Assembly: GCA_036833635.1 (NCBI GenBank)
Contig: DAITPJ010000025.1
Coordinates: 1 to 24,422 of the forward strand
Reading direction: 5' to 3'
Origin: Terrimesophilobacter sp036833635
GTDB taxonomy: Bacteria; Actinomycetota; Actinomycetes; Actinomycetales; Microbacteriaceae
Length of the DNA stretch: 24,422 nt
Each line of letters begins with the position of its first letter. The stretch's first letter is position 1. A model generated the notes under the pieces. The model was given only the letters and a program-made list of their open reading frames with translations, was not told where the DNA came from and made no database searches. This document shows, one piece after another, positions 6,999 through 13,926 of the stretch. Both the position numbers and the translations under genes were made by a program.

Positions 6999-8114
6999 CT
7001 AGAACAGGGTCGGTGTTGCGAGTCTGGCGGCCATCGCCGGCGGCAACTCCTCGGCGATGAGCGAACCCGCACCGACCCTCGTGCCGGCCGGCCGCTCCCC
7101 CTCGCCGCTGCGCAGCCGGCCGAGCACGCTCGAGCGAACGCCGCCCGTGGCCGCATCCGCCCGCCCGCGCTCGAGGCCGTAGCGCCTGATGAGCGGTTTG
7201 ATGCGCGCGGCGAGCCACTTTCGGTAGCCGGAAGGCGCGTATGCCTTGTCACCGTAGAGCTGTTGGTATCGCCCGACGAGTTCCGGATGCTCGCGCTCAA
7301 GCCAGAGCATGAACCAGTCCTTGACGAACGGGCGCAGGTGCAGTGCGGTGTACAGGACCGAACTGGCCCCCGCCTCCTTCGCCTGACGGAGCGCCGTATC
7401 GAGATGGGCGCGCGAATCGGTGAGGTACGGCAGGATCGGCATGAGGAAGACCGAGCAGCCGAGGCCCGCCTCGCGCACGGCGGTCACGGTCGCGAGCCGC
7501 GCCTTTGCCGAGGGCGTGCCGGGCTCGATCGAGTGCTGCAGCTCCTCGTCGTAGACCGCGATCGACATCGCGAGGTCGACGGGGACCTCCCGGCTCGCCT
7601 CAACGAGCAACGGCAGGTCACGTCGAAGGAGCGTTCCCTTCGTGAGGATCGAGAGCGGCGTGCCGGAGCCGGCGAGCGCGGCGATGATGCCCGGCATGAG
7701 CCGGTAGCGACCTTCGGCCCGCTGATACGGGTCGGTGTTCGTGCCGAGAGCGACCGGATGCTGCCCCCAGGTCGACTTCGAGACCTCCTTCGCGAGCACC
7801 TCGGCGACGTTGACCTTGACGACGATCTGCGTGTCGAAGTCCCTGCCTGCGTCGAGGTCGAGGTACCGATGGGTCGGACGCGCGAAGCAGTACACGCAGC
7901 GGTGGAGGCATCCGCGCATCGGGTTGATGGTCCACCCGAACGGCATCGCGCTCTGGCCCGGCACGTGGTTGAGGGCGCTTTTGGCGAGCACCTCGTAGAA
8001 GGTCACCCCGTCGAACTCGGGTGTCTGCACCGTGCGCACGAGGTTGTTCAGGCGTGCGAGACCGGGGAGAGCATCCGCCTGTTCGGAGTTGATCTCCTGC
8101 CCGCTCCACCGCAT
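6999..8114 (-). CDS. Rv2578c-family radical SAM protein
   Basis: 371 residues, typical of the Rv2578c family (related to the SplB/COG1533 group, which includes spore photoproduct lyase). The iron-sulfur motif is C-L-H-R-C-V-Y-C at about residues 70-77 (CxxxCxxC), placed after GWTINPMRG. Downstream are LGTNTDPYQRAEGRYRLMPGI, which is strongly conserved in SplB-like proteins, and ILTKGTLLRRDLPLL. A C-terminal extension (from ~310) is basic and low in complexity. The family reduces S-adenosylmethionine to a 5'-deoxyadenosyl radical; the substrate is unknown, and a DNA-repair role has been proposed from the SplB relation only. The ATG at 8114 lies 5 nt from a strong inverted repeat resembling an SOS box. 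The downstream paralogue pair is convergent. Confidence 0.92.
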   Translation of the reverse strand: MRWSGQEINSEQADALPGLARLNNLVRTVQTPEFDGVTFYEVLAKSALNHVPGQSAMPFGWTINPMRGCLHRCVYCFARPTHRYLDLDAGRDFDTQIVVKVNVAEVLAKEVSKSTWGQHPVALGTNTDPYQRAEGRYRLMPGIIAALAGSGTPLSILTKGTLLRRDLPLLVEASREVPVDLAMSIAVYDEELQHSIEPGTPSAKARLATVTAVREAGLGCSVFLMPILPYLTDSRAHLDTALRQAKEAGASSVLYTALHLRPFVKDWFMLWLEREHPELVGRYQQLYGDKAYAPSGYRKWLAARIKPLIRRYGLERGRADAATGGVRSSVLGRLRSGEGERPAGTRVGAGSLIAEELPPAMAARLATPTLF

Positions 8115-8119
8115 CTACT

Positions 8120-8141
8120 CAGTCGAACATTAATTCGACTG
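8120..8141. promoter_or_regulatory. Candidate LexA (SOS) box upstream of the radical SAM gene
   Basis: CAGTCGAA and TTCGACTG form an 8-bp perfect inverted repeat around the six-base centre cattaa. The inner 16 bases (8123-8138) are TCGAAC-atta-ATTCGA, one base away from the actinobacterial LexA box TCGAAC-N4-GTTCGA. It lies 6-27 bases upstream of the ATG at 8114, where binding would block transcription. Another dimeric repressor cannot be excluded. Confidence 0.5.
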
Positions 8142-8153
8142 CGATGCAAGGGC

Positions 8154-8495
8154 CTAGGCTGTGTGTTCGTGATCTGCGAGCTCGCCGAGCGAGATCGCGG
8201 AGTGGGCGAAGGCTCCCCCGGCGCGCATCTCGGCGGCGACCCAGATGGCCTCCATGATCTCGGTCGGTGTCGCGCCCTTGCGCTCCGCGAGCTTCGTGTG
8301 CCCCTTGATGCAGTACGGGCATTGGGTGACGTGCGCCACCGCCACCGCGATGAGCTGCTTGGTCTTCTCGTCGAGCGCGCCCTCGGAGAAGACCGCCTTG
8401 CTGAACTGGTCCCAGGCGGCGTAGGTCTCCGGGACGAGTTCCCGCCGGAGCTTCGCCAGCTCGGGGGTCATCGGATGGTAGACGGGGTCACTCAT
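8154..8495 (-). CDS. Carboxymuconolactone decarboxylase/AhpD-like protein
   Basis: 113 residues, the usual length of a single-domain AhpD-like protein. The core helix pair has Glu43 (LDEKTKQLIAVAVA) and the redox motif C59-P-Y-C62-IKGH66, followed by the family-typical KGATPTEIMEAIWVAAEMRAGGAFAHSA. With CxxC and the following His it should act as a disulfide reductase or peroxidase-like thiol protein rather than as a true carboxymuconolactone decarboxylase; that assignment is by family resemblance. The ATG at 8495 has AGGAAAGGA about eight bases upstream, one of the clearest ribosome binding sites in the window. Upstream lie a run of nine G and the two stem-loops. It is on the same strand as the radical SAM gene, with a 39-nt gap. 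Confidence 0.9.
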   Translation of the reverse strand: MSDPVYHPMTPELAKLRRELVPETYAAWDQFSKAVFSEGALDEKTKQLIAVAVAHVTQCPYCIKGHTKLAERKGATPTEIMEAIWVAAEMRAGGAFAHSAISLGELADHEHTA

Positions 8496-8529
8496 CGAAA
8501 AATTCCTTTCCTCGATTTCCAGCTTACGC

Positions 8530-8538
8530 GGGGGGGGG
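8530..8538. repeat. Homopolymer run of nine G
   Basis: Nine consecutive G on the plus strand, about 35 nt upstream of the AhpD-like gene (start 8495). On the minus strand it is a C9 tract directly upstream of a possible -10 (TAAGCT, 8526-8521), so length changes could alter promoter spacing. It may equally be a neutral tract or a consensus error. Confidence 0.5.
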
Positions 8539-8579
8539 CGTGGTCGCTGCCGGCCGGCGGCCGCCCCGGCCGGATGCTT

Positions 8580-8639
8580 CGCGAACGCGGGCGAATTGCG
8601 GATAGTTCGCGCTCAACCCGCAATTTGCCCGCGTTCGCG
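8580..8639. repeat. Long stem-loop, first copy of a two-copy element
   Basis: Two 22-base arms (8580-8601 and 8618-8639) are complementary at 21 positions. The one exception is a G-T pair (8593/8626) that would still pair in plus-strand RNA. The 16-base loop starts ATAGTTCGCGCT. No run of T follows, so it is not a standard terminator, and no reading frame uses it. It is a palindromic intergenic repeat (REP-like or small MITE-like). Confidence 0.75.
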
Positions 8640-8654
8640 GCTCGTCGCGGGCGT

Positions 8655-8710
8655 CGAGACCGCAAGTTCCGCGCCATACGTCGCACTTTGGAGCGGAAAC
8701 TGCGGTCTCG
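8655..8710. repeat. Long stem-loop, second copy of a two-copy element
   Basis: Arms CGAGACCGCAAGTTCCGC (8655-8672) and GCGGAAACTGCGGTCTCG (8693-8710) pair at 16 of 18 positions. The 20-base loop contains ATACGTCGCACT, matching the loop of the first copy at ATAnnTCGCnCT. Arm sequences of the two copies differ except for a shared CCGCAA-type core. It lies 29 nt from the 3' end of the LLM gene. Confidence 0.7.
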
Positions 8711-8738
8711 CGGGGGTGGCGGGACGGTGGCCGCTACG

Positions 8739-9767
8739 TCAGTCGGCGAGCAGCTCGCGCACGCGCGGCGCGACCTCGCTGCCGTAGAGACGGATGCTCT
8801 CCATGAGCTGTTCGTGCGGCATCGTGCCGTTCGAGTACTTGAGGTCGAAGCGGGTGAGGCCGAGCCCGCGCGCGGTCGTCGCGATCTTGGCGGCGACCGT
8901 CTCCGGCGAACCGACGAAGAGCGCGCCATCCGCGACCTCGCGCTCGTACTCTGCGCGCGTCACCGGTGGCCAGCCGCGCTCGGCTCCGATGCGGTCGCGG
9001 TTCGCCTTGAAGTGCGGATAGAGCTCCTCGATCGCCTGCTCGTCGGTCGCGGCGAGATGCCCGGGGGAATGCGCGGCGACCGGAAGCGACTCGCGGCCGA
9101 ACTGGCCGAGAGCCTTGTGGTAGAGGTCGACGTAGGGTGCGAACCGCAGCGGATCGCCTCCGATGATCGCGAGCACGAGCGGCAGTCCGTACTTCGCGGC
9201 GCGCACGACCGACTCGGGGCTGCCTCCGACGCCGATCCAGGTTCTCAGCGTGCCGTTCTCGATCGGCGGGTACACGCTCTGCTGGGTGAGACCCGGACGC
9301 AGTTTTCCGGTCCAGGTGACCGGTTCGCCCTTGATGAGCTCGGCGAAGAGGTCGAGCTTCTCCTCGAAGAGAAGCTGGTAGTCGGCGAGGTCGAACCCGA
9401 AGAGCGGGAAGGACTCGGTGAACGAGCCACGACCGAGGATGACCTCTGCGCGGCCGTTCGAGACGGCATCCACGGTAGAGAAGCGCTCGAAGACGCGAAT
9501 CGGGTCGTCCGAGCTCAGCACGGTCACGGCCGAGCCGAGCCGGATGCGGGTCGTGCGGCTCGCGATGGCCGCGAGCACGACCTCGGGTGCCGAGACGGCG
9601 AAATCGTCGCGATGGTGTTCACCGACCCCGAAGAAGTCGACACCGACCTCATCGGCCAGCACGGCCTGCTCTACGAGGTTGCGGATCGAGGCGGCGTGCG
9701 AGATGCGTGCGCCAGCGGCATCCGTCGTTACATCGCCGAAAGTATCAAGGCCGAGTTCGAGTTCCAT
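8739..9767 (-). CDS. LLM-class flavin-dependent monooxygenase
   Basis: 342 residues with the bacterial luciferase TIM-barrel fold. Landmarks are LADEVGVDFFGVGEHHRDDFAVSAPEVVLAAIASRTTRIRLGSAVTVLSSDDPIRVFERFSTVDAVSNGRAEVILGRGSF (residues ~38-115), typical of the alkanal-monooxygenase-like subgroup, then WIGVGGSPESVVRAAKYGLPLVLAIIGGDP, which lines the flavin phosphate site. It should oxidise a small organic substrate with FMNH2 or F420; specificity is unknown. The start ATG 9767 has GGAG about six bases upstream. The upstream region contains two short palindromes (9787-9794, 9799-9808) in an AT-richer stretch that probably holds its promoter. The stem-loop pair lies just past its 3' end. Confidence 0.9.
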   Translation of the reverse strand: MELELGLDTFGDVTTDAAGARISHAASIRNLVEQAVLADEVGVDFFGVGEHHRDDFAVSAPEVVLAAIASRTTRIRLGSAVTVLSSDDPIRVFERFSTVDAVSNGRAEVILGRGSFTESFPLFGFDLADYQLLFEEKLDLFAELIKGEPVTWTGKLRPGLTQQSVYPPIENGTLRTWIGVGGSPESVVRAAKYGLPLVLAIIGGDPLRFAPYVDLYHKALGQFGRESLPVAAHSPGHLAATDEQAIEELYPHFKANRDRIGAERGWPPVTRAEYEREVADGALFVGSPETVAAKIATTARGLGLTRFDLKYSNGTMPHEQLMESIRLYGSEVAPRVRELLAD

Positions 9768-9786
9768 GCGTGCTCCACTGATGACA

Positions 9787-9808
9787 ATACGTATGCGTTT
9801 GAATTCAA
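9787..9808. promoter_or_regulatory. Two short palindromes in the LLM promoter region
   Basis: ATACGTAT (9787-9794) and TTGAATTCAA (9799-9808) lie 20-41 bases upstream of the LLM start in locally AT-rich DNA. They could be regulator half-sites or simply promoter sequence. No defined consensus is matched. Confidence 0.25.
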
Positions 9809-9844
9809 CGATGCAACCGGCACGATCACGCTTTCATTCCCGGC

Positions 9845-10021
9845 TCAGTCTGAGGGGATGAGGATCCATAGAACGATGTAGATGACGAACTGGGGGCCGG
9901 GCAGGAGGCAGCTGAGCACGGTGAGAACGCGGACGGTTGTGGGGTTCCAGCCGAAGCGGTTCGCGATTCCGGCGCAGACGCCGGCGATCACGCGGTTGGT
10001 GCGGGGACGTGAGAGGTTCAT
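9845..10021 (-). CDS. Small PspC-domain membrane protein
   Basis: 58 residues from the ATG at 10021. It is a minimal PspC domain: basic start (MNLSRPRTNR), VIAGVCAGIANRFGWNPTTVRVL (11-33) with the GVCxGxAxxFGxxPxxVR signature, then a hydrophobic segment LTVLSCLLPGPQFVIYIVLWILIP ending near the C-terminus. It is probably a single- or two-pass membrane protein. PspC proteins respond to envelope stress in other bacteria; many actinobacterial stand-alone copies have no assigned role. A longer open frame extends to 10366, but its extra N-terminus runs antisense through the alcohol dehydrogenase, so the short form is preferred. It is divergent from that dehydrogenase across 100 nt. Confidence 0.85.
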   Translation of the reverse strand: MNLSRPRTNRVIAGVCAGIANRFGWNPTTVRVLTVLSCLLPGPQFVIYIVLWILIPSD

Positions 10022-10108
10022 GGCTCCAGCCTGACACCCGTCGCCCGAACCCGCTATCGGGGTATCCCCCGAAACGACCCTGAATCCGGCACCACTGAAC
10101 CCGCACCA

Positions 10109-10114
10109 TAGACT
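10109..10114 (+). promoter_or_regulatory. -10 box of a leaderless alcohol dehydrogenase transcript
   Basis: TAGACT is followed by seven bases (10115-10121) and the GTG start at 10122. There is no purine-rich ribosome binding site in between, which supports initiation at or beside the GTG. Confidence 0.55.
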
Positions 10115-10121
10115 CGTTGCC

Positions 10122-11171
10122 GTGAAGGCGACGCTCATCCACGGACCACGGGACATCCGGATCGAAGAGGTTGCGGACCCCGTGCTCGTCACCGACACCG
10201 ATGCGATCGTGCGCGTCGTCGCCGCGTGCGTGTGCGGCTCGGACCTCTGGCCGTACCGTGGCGTGACGCCGACGACGGAGCCCCACCGCATCGGCCATGA
10301 GTTCGTCGGCGTCGTCGAGCAGGCGGGCGCGGCGGTGTCGCGCGTGCGCATCGGCGACTTCGTCATCGCGCCCTTCTACTATTGCGACAACTCGTGCATC
10401 AACTGCCGCAATGGCGTGAGCACGTCCTGCCTCAACGGTGGATGGTGGGGCTCAGATGACCGCAGCGGCGCGTTCGTCGACGGCGGGCAGAGCGAGCGGG
10501 TGCGAGTGCCGCTCGCCGATGGCACGCTCGTTGCGACGCCGACTGTTCCGGATGACGCTCTCGTTCCGCACCTGCTCACACTGGCCGACGTCATGGGGAC
10601 CGGGCACCACGCGGCCGTGTCCGCCGGCGTAACGGAGGGCAGCACGGTCGCCGTCGTCGGCGACGGCGCGGTCGGGCTGTGCGCCGTTCTGGCCGCCCAC
10701 CGTCTAGGCGCGAGCCGCATCGTGTCGATGTCCCGGCATCCGGAGCGCCAGGCGATCGCCCGCGAGTTCGGCGCGACCGGCATCGTGGAGGAACGAGGCG
10801 ACGAGGGCGTTGCCCTGGTCAAGGAACTCTTCGATGGCATCGGCCCTGACTGCGTGCTCGAGTGCGTCGGAACGAAGGAGTCGATGGACCAGGCCATCCG
10901 CTCGGCACGCCCAGGCGGGATGGTCGGTTACGTCGGGGTGCCGGCGGGAGGACCGGAACTGCCGGTCCGCACGCTCTTCAACAGCAACGTCGGGGTGCGG
11001 GGCGGCGTCGCACCCGTGCGCGGCTATGTCGAAGCGCTCCTGCCCGAGGTGCTCTCCGGAGCCCTGAAACCGGGCCGCGTCTTCGATCTCGAACTGCCGC
11101 TTTCGGAGGTGGCCGAGGCCTATGCCGCGATGGACGAGCGCCGCGCGACCAAGGTGCTGCTGCGCCCCTGA
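10122..11171 (+). CDS. Zinc-dependent alcohol dehydrogenase family protein
   Basis: 349 residues of the medium-chain dehydrogenase/reductase family. Catalytic zinc ligands are Cys38 (ACVCGSD) and the GHE motif (His59-Glu60). Structural zinc ligands are Cys88, Cys92, Cys95 and Cys103 (CDNSCINCRNGVSTSC). The Rossmann nucleotide site is VVGDGAVGLCA (G180-x-G182-x2-G185). The C-terminal VFDLELPLSEVAEAYAAMDERRATKVLLRP is typical of the family. It interconverts an alcohol and an aldehyde or ketone with NAD(P); the residue after the second Rossmann strand (SMSRHPER, basic) hints at NADP preference, as inference only. It begins with GTG and has a leaderless-type promoter. Confidence 0.92.
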   Translation: MKATLIHGPRDIRIEEVADPVLVTDTDAIVRVVAACVCGSDLWPYRGVTPTTEPHRIGHEFVGVVEQAGAAVSRVRIGDFVIAPFYYCDNSCINCRNGVSTSCLNGGWWGSDDRSGAFVDGGQSERVRVPLADGTLVATPTVPDDALVPHLLTLADVMGTGHHAAVSAGVTEGSTVAVVGDGAVGLCAVLAAHRLGASRIVSMSRHPERQAIAREFGATGIVEERGDEGVALVKELFDGIGPDCVLECVGTKESMDQAIRSARPGGMVGYVGVPAGGPELPVRTLFNSNVGVRGGVAPVRGYVEALLPEVLSGALKPGRVFDLELPLSEVAEAYAAMDERRATKVLLRP

Positions 11172-11283
11172 AAGTTCGCCGGGCATCCGCGCGAGCCGCG
11201 ACCCCATGGATGCAGAATTCCGCGGCGTGGCGTAAGGTCGCAATCATCGAAGCCGATCGTGCTTCCGAGGGAGGGAGTGCCAT

Positions 11284-11397
11284 ATGGCAGACAAATCGCC
11301 CAAGAAGAGCAGCAACAAGACTGCGGCAGCCAAGTCTCTGAAGGAGAAGCGCGCCGATAAGAAGGCGAAGGCAGCCACAAAGAGCAACAGCGCGTAG
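11284..11397 (+). CDS. 37-residue lysine-rich basic protein
   Basis: A short frame from ATG 11284 to TAG 11395-11397 encodes 37 residues, beginning MADKSPKKSSNKTAAAKS and ending in ATKSNSA. It has 11 lysines plus one arginine and no aromatic residue or cysteine. A strong ribosome binding site, GGGAGGGAG, ends seven bases before the ATG, and a stem-loop terminator follows 37 nt after the stop. These two signals make it a real gene despite its size. Composition suggests a disordered nucleic-acid- or ribosome-associated peptide. I recall similar short Lys/Ala/Ser-rich proteins being common, unnamed, in actinobacterial genomes; no function is known to me. Confidence 0.75.
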   Translation: MADKSPKKSSNKTAAAKSLKEKRADKKAKAATKSNSA

Positions 11398-11434
11398 CTA
11401 CCACTACGCAGCCGCGACTTGTCTCGCGCATTCG

Positions 11435-11460
11435 GGAGCCGGGCCCTTGGGCCCGGCTCC
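11435..11460. terminator. Stem-loop terminator between the small basic protein and the SRPBCC gene
   Basis: GGAGCCGGGC (11435-11444) and GCCCGGCTCC (11451-11460) pair perfectly, and the inner CC/GG can extend the stem to 12 bp around a TT loop. On the plus strand it is followed by TTCT, a weak T tract. Placed between converging genes, it may serve both directions. Confidence 0.7.
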
Positions 11461-11482
11461 TTCTGCACTGCCAAGCGTCGCC

Positions 11483-11956
11483 TCAGGCGGAGGCGAGCAG
11501 CCCGTCGAGACGTGCGTAGCCCTCCGTCATCCCGCGCTCCATGCCGCTCTCGACCATCCCGTCGCGCGCTTCCTGCGTCGGGTACACCGCGTGGCCCGTG
11601 AGGCGCGTGCGGCCGCCGCCGAGATCCTCGAAGCGCATGGACTCGATGCTCACGACATCCGGAAAGCCCTCGAACTCGAAGGTCTGGATCGCGAACTCGT
11701 TCTCGCGGACGACATGGAAGACGCCGTTGAAGGCGTAACGGTTGTCGCCGTCGATGTGGATGTAACGGTAACCCCCGCCGGTGCGGAAGTCGTAGCGCTC
11801 GATCTCCACCTCGTAGCCGTCGGGGCCGAGCCACTGGGCGATCATGGCGGGATCCCGATGGGCCTCGAAGACGGCGGCAACGGGCGCGTCGAACTCGCGA
11901 ACGAAGTCGACGAAAGGAACGCCCGGCCGGGCGGTCACGGTGAGTGCATTGGTCAT
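11483..11956 (-). CDS. SRPBCC (AHSA1-like) domain protein
   Basis: 157 residues forming one START/SRPBCC hydrophobic-pocket domain of the AHSA1 type. Characteristic pieces are VREFDAPVAAVFEAHRDPAMIAQWLGPDGYEVEIERYDFRTGGGYRYIH (residues ~18-67), with W-x-G-P, the FNGVFHVVRENEFAIQTFEFEG block, and the C-terminal GMERGMTEGYARLDGLL helix that closes the pocket. It probably binds a small hydrophobic ligand. Its ATG lies 2 nt after the stop of the ArsR-type gene, so the two are co-translated. This ArsR-SRPBCC pairing is common in actinobacteria, and the regulator presumably controls both. The ligand is unknown. Confidence 0.92.
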   Translation of the reverse strand: MTNALTVTARPGVPFVDFVREFDAPVAAVFEAHRDPAMIAQWLGPDGYEVEIERYDFRTGGGYRYIHIDGDNRYAFNGVFHVVRENEFAIQTFEFEGFPDVVSIESMRFEDLGGGRTRLTGHAVYPTQEARDGMVESGMERGMTEGYARLDGLLASA

Positions 11957-11958
11957 TT

Positions 11959-12297
11959 CTACTTCTCCTTCTGTGTGGTGAGGACGGCGTCGAGTCGGCG
12001 GTAGCGCCGCTCGGCCACCAGCCGATAGTTGTCGATCCAGCCGGTGAGGGCCTCGAGCGCCGCCGGGTCGAGATGGCAGGGCCTGCGCTGGCCTTCGCGG
12101 GTGCGGGTGATGAGCCCTGCGCCCTCGAGCACCTGGATGTGCTTCGAGACCGCCTGCTTGGTGATCGCAAACGGGGCGGCGAGCTCGTTGACCGTCGCGG
12201 ACCCGCGCGACAACCGCGCGACGATCGCTCGCCGAATCGGGTCCGCGAGCGCCAGGAATGCACGGTCGAGATCCGCGTCCGATTGAGTTTCTGCCAC
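11959..12297 (-). CDS. ArsR-family winged-helix transcriptional regulator
   Basis: 112 residues with a winged HTH: ADPIRRAIVARLSRGSATVNELAAPFAITKQAVSKHIQVLEGAGLITRTREGQRRPCHLDPAALEAL (18-84). The recognition helix is KQAVSKHIQVLE. No metal-site cysteine pair (CxC) is present in the recognition helix, so it is not a classical metal sensor. It belongs to the ArsR subgroup fused in operons with SRPBCC proteins. It probably represses its own operon through the inverted repeat at 12317-12334. Translation starts at GTG 12297, six bases after TAGGTT, so the mRNA is likely leaderless. It is divergent from the drug exporter, which it might also control because the shared intergenic region is only 127 nt. 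Confidence 0.92.
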   Translation of the reverse strand: MAETQSDADLDRAFLALADPIRRAIVARLSRGSATVNELAAPFAITKQAVSKHIQVLEGAGLITRTREGQRRPCHLDPAALEALTGWIDNYRLVAERRYRRLDAVLTTQKEK

Positions 12298-12303
12298 GTA
12301 TTC

Positions 12304-12309
12304 AACCTA
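12304..12309 (-). promoter_or_regulatory. -10 box of the leaderless ArsR operon
   Basis: On the minus strand TAGGTT, six bases, then the GTG start. The candidate operator begins 8 nt upstream of it. Confidence 0.5.
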
Positions 12310-12316
12310 TCGTTTT

Positions 12317-12334
12317 ATCAACCATCTAGTTGAT
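12317..12334. promoter_or_regulatory. Candidate ArsR operator
   Basis: ATCAAC and GTTGAT form an inverted repeat around a six-base centre in an AT-rich stretch. It lies at -20 to -37 from the predicted ArsR transcription start, over the -35 region, the usual place for an autorepressor. It is also in the shared promoter region of the divergent exporter. Confidence 0.55.
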
Positions 12335-12424
12335 TATCAAACTGTACTCCGATGTCAGCGGAATAGTCCATACTTTTCCAGTGCTGATTCCAGCGCACCC
12401 CCGTCCCCGATCCGGGAAATCTTC

Positions 12425-13888
12425 ATGACTGAATCCACCACTCCTCTCGTCGACGACGCCTCCACGGCCGACTCGGCCCAGACGAGCGCGCGCAACCGCC
12501 TTGTCATCGGCCTCCTGCTCGTCTCGGCCTTCGTGGTCATCCTCAACGAGACGCTCATGGGCGTCGCACTCCCTGTGCTCATGCGCGACCTCCGGGTCGA
12601 TGCGAACGCCGCCCAGTGGCTCAGCACGGCCTTCATGCTCACGATGGCGGTCGTCATTCCGATCACCGGATGGCTCATCCAGCGTTTCAACACCCGGCCG
12701 GTCTTCATCGCGGCGATGGTTCTGTTCAGCACGGGAACGCTCATCGCGGTGCTCGCTCCCGGCTTCGAGATCCTCCTGGTCGCGCGGGTCGTGCAGGCGA
12801 GCGGCACCGCGATCATGATGCCGCTGCTGTTCACGACCGTCATGACGCTCGTGCCGCCGACGGCCCGCGGGCGGATGATGGGGAACATCTCGATCGTCAT
12901 CTCCGTGGCGCCGGCGATCGGGCCGACGATCTCCGGCCTCATCCTGAGCGTGCTCGACTGGCGCTGGATGTTCATCCTCGTCCTGCCGATCGCGCTCGGG
13001 GCGCTCGCGCTCGGCATCGCCCGCATCCCCAACGTGACGACGCCGAAGCCCACTCACTTCGACGTGTTCTCCGTCATCGTCTCGGCGTTCGGATTCGGCG
13101 GGCTCGTCTACGGGCTCAGCAACCTTGGCGCGGTCGCGACGGGCGGGAATCCGCTGGGCGGATGGCTGCCGCTCGGCATCGGGGTCGTCGCGATCGCCGT
13201 CTTCATCGCACGGCAACTGCAGCTGCAGCGTCGGGACGACGCGCTCCTCGACCTCCGGACGTTCCGCTCACGCCAGTTCACGCTCGCGATCACGATGATC
13301 GTCGTGAGCATGCTCGCGCTCTTCGGCACCATCATCCTGCTGCCCATCTACCTGCAGAACGTGCTCGGCCTCGACACCCTCGCGACGGGGCTGCTCCTGC
13401 TGCCGGGCGGGCTCATCATGGGCCTCCTGGCCCCGATCGTCGGGCGGGTCTACGACCGGATCGGACCGACCGCGCTCGTCGTCACCGGGTCCGTCCTCGT
13501 GAGTGTCGTCTTCTGGGGCATGGCGATGTTCACCGAGAACACCGCGGTCGGATGGGTCCTCGCGGCACACATGACGCTCTCCTTCGCACTCGCGCTCATG
13601 TTCACGCCGCTCTTCACATCTGGGCTCGGCGCGCTCTCCCCCGACCTTTACTCGCACGGAAGCGCGATTGTCGGCACGGTGCAGCAGGTCGCCGGGGCCG
13701 CGGGCACGGCGCTCTTCGTGACGATCATGGCCGCGCAGGCGCTCACGCTCGTCGAGGACGGGGCGAGTGAGGTCACGGCGACGGCCAGTGGCATCCGACT
13801 CGCCTTCCTCGCGGGGGCGATCATCTCGCTCTTCGTCATCCCCCTTGCTGCGTTCATCCGCCGCCCTGCCGACTCCGTCGAGGGCTAG
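12425..13888 (+). CDS. MFS drug exporter of the DHA2 (14-TM) family
   Basis: 487 residues, the length of 14-helix EmrB/QacA/LmrB-type proton-coupled exporters. A polar N-terminus of ~24 residues is followed by LVIGLLLVSAFVVILNETLMGVALPVLMRDL, the first helix with the family's D/N-E-T-x(4)-ALP element. Then come ITGWLIQRFNTRPVF (motif A position), VARVVQASGTAIMMPLL (motif B with Arg) and APAIGPTISGLIL (motif C, antiporter motif, with GP dipeptide). The protein exports hydrophobic compounds across the cytoplasmic membrane using the proton gradient. The start ATG 12425 is preceded by GGGAAA at seven bases. The neighbouring divergent ArsR-type gene is a possible regulator. DUF1761 follows after 38 nt and may be in the same transcript. 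Confidence 0.93.
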   Translation: MTESTTPLVDDASTADSAQTSARNRLVIGLLLVSAFVVILNETLMGVALPVLMRDLRVDANAAQWLSTAFMLTMAVVIPITGWLIQRFNTRPVFIAAMVLFSTGTLIAVLAPGFEILLVARVVQASGTAIMMPLLFTTVMTLVPPTARGRMMGNISIVISVAPAIGPTISGLILSVLDWRWMFILVLPIALGALALGIARIPNVTTPKPTHFDVFSVIVSAFGFGGLVYGLSNLGAVATGGNPLGGWLPLGIGVVAIAVFIARQLQLQRRDDALLDLRTFRSRQFTLAITMIVVSMLALFGTIILLPIYLQNVLGLDTLATGLLLLPGGLIMGLLAPIVGRVYDRIGPTALVVTGSVLVSVVFWGMAMFTENTAVGWVLAAHMTLSFALALMFTPLFTSGLGALSPDLYSHGSAIVGTVQQVAGAAGTALFVTIMAAQALTLVEDGASEVTATASGIRLAFLAGAIISLFVIPLAAFIRRPADSVEG

Positions 13889-13926
13889 GATTCGAGCACG
13901 ACAGCAACGACGCTGAAAGGAACACC

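Noticed and set aside
8580..8710. The two stem-loops as intrinsic terminators of the LLM gene
   Set aside because: Neither has a T tract on the relevant strand, and two different hairpins with a shared loop motif fit a repeat element better.
7263..9881. An 872-codon open frame on the plus strand
   Set aside because: It runs antisense through the radical SAM, AhpD-like and LLM genes, all of which have clear domains and motifs. Its product is Arg/Glu/Gly-rich without domain features, a usual shadow in high-GC DNA.
9845..10366. A 173-codon version of the PspC protein
   Set aside because: The added N-terminus lies antisense within the alcohol dehydrogenase; the 58-residue form contains the whole PspC signature.
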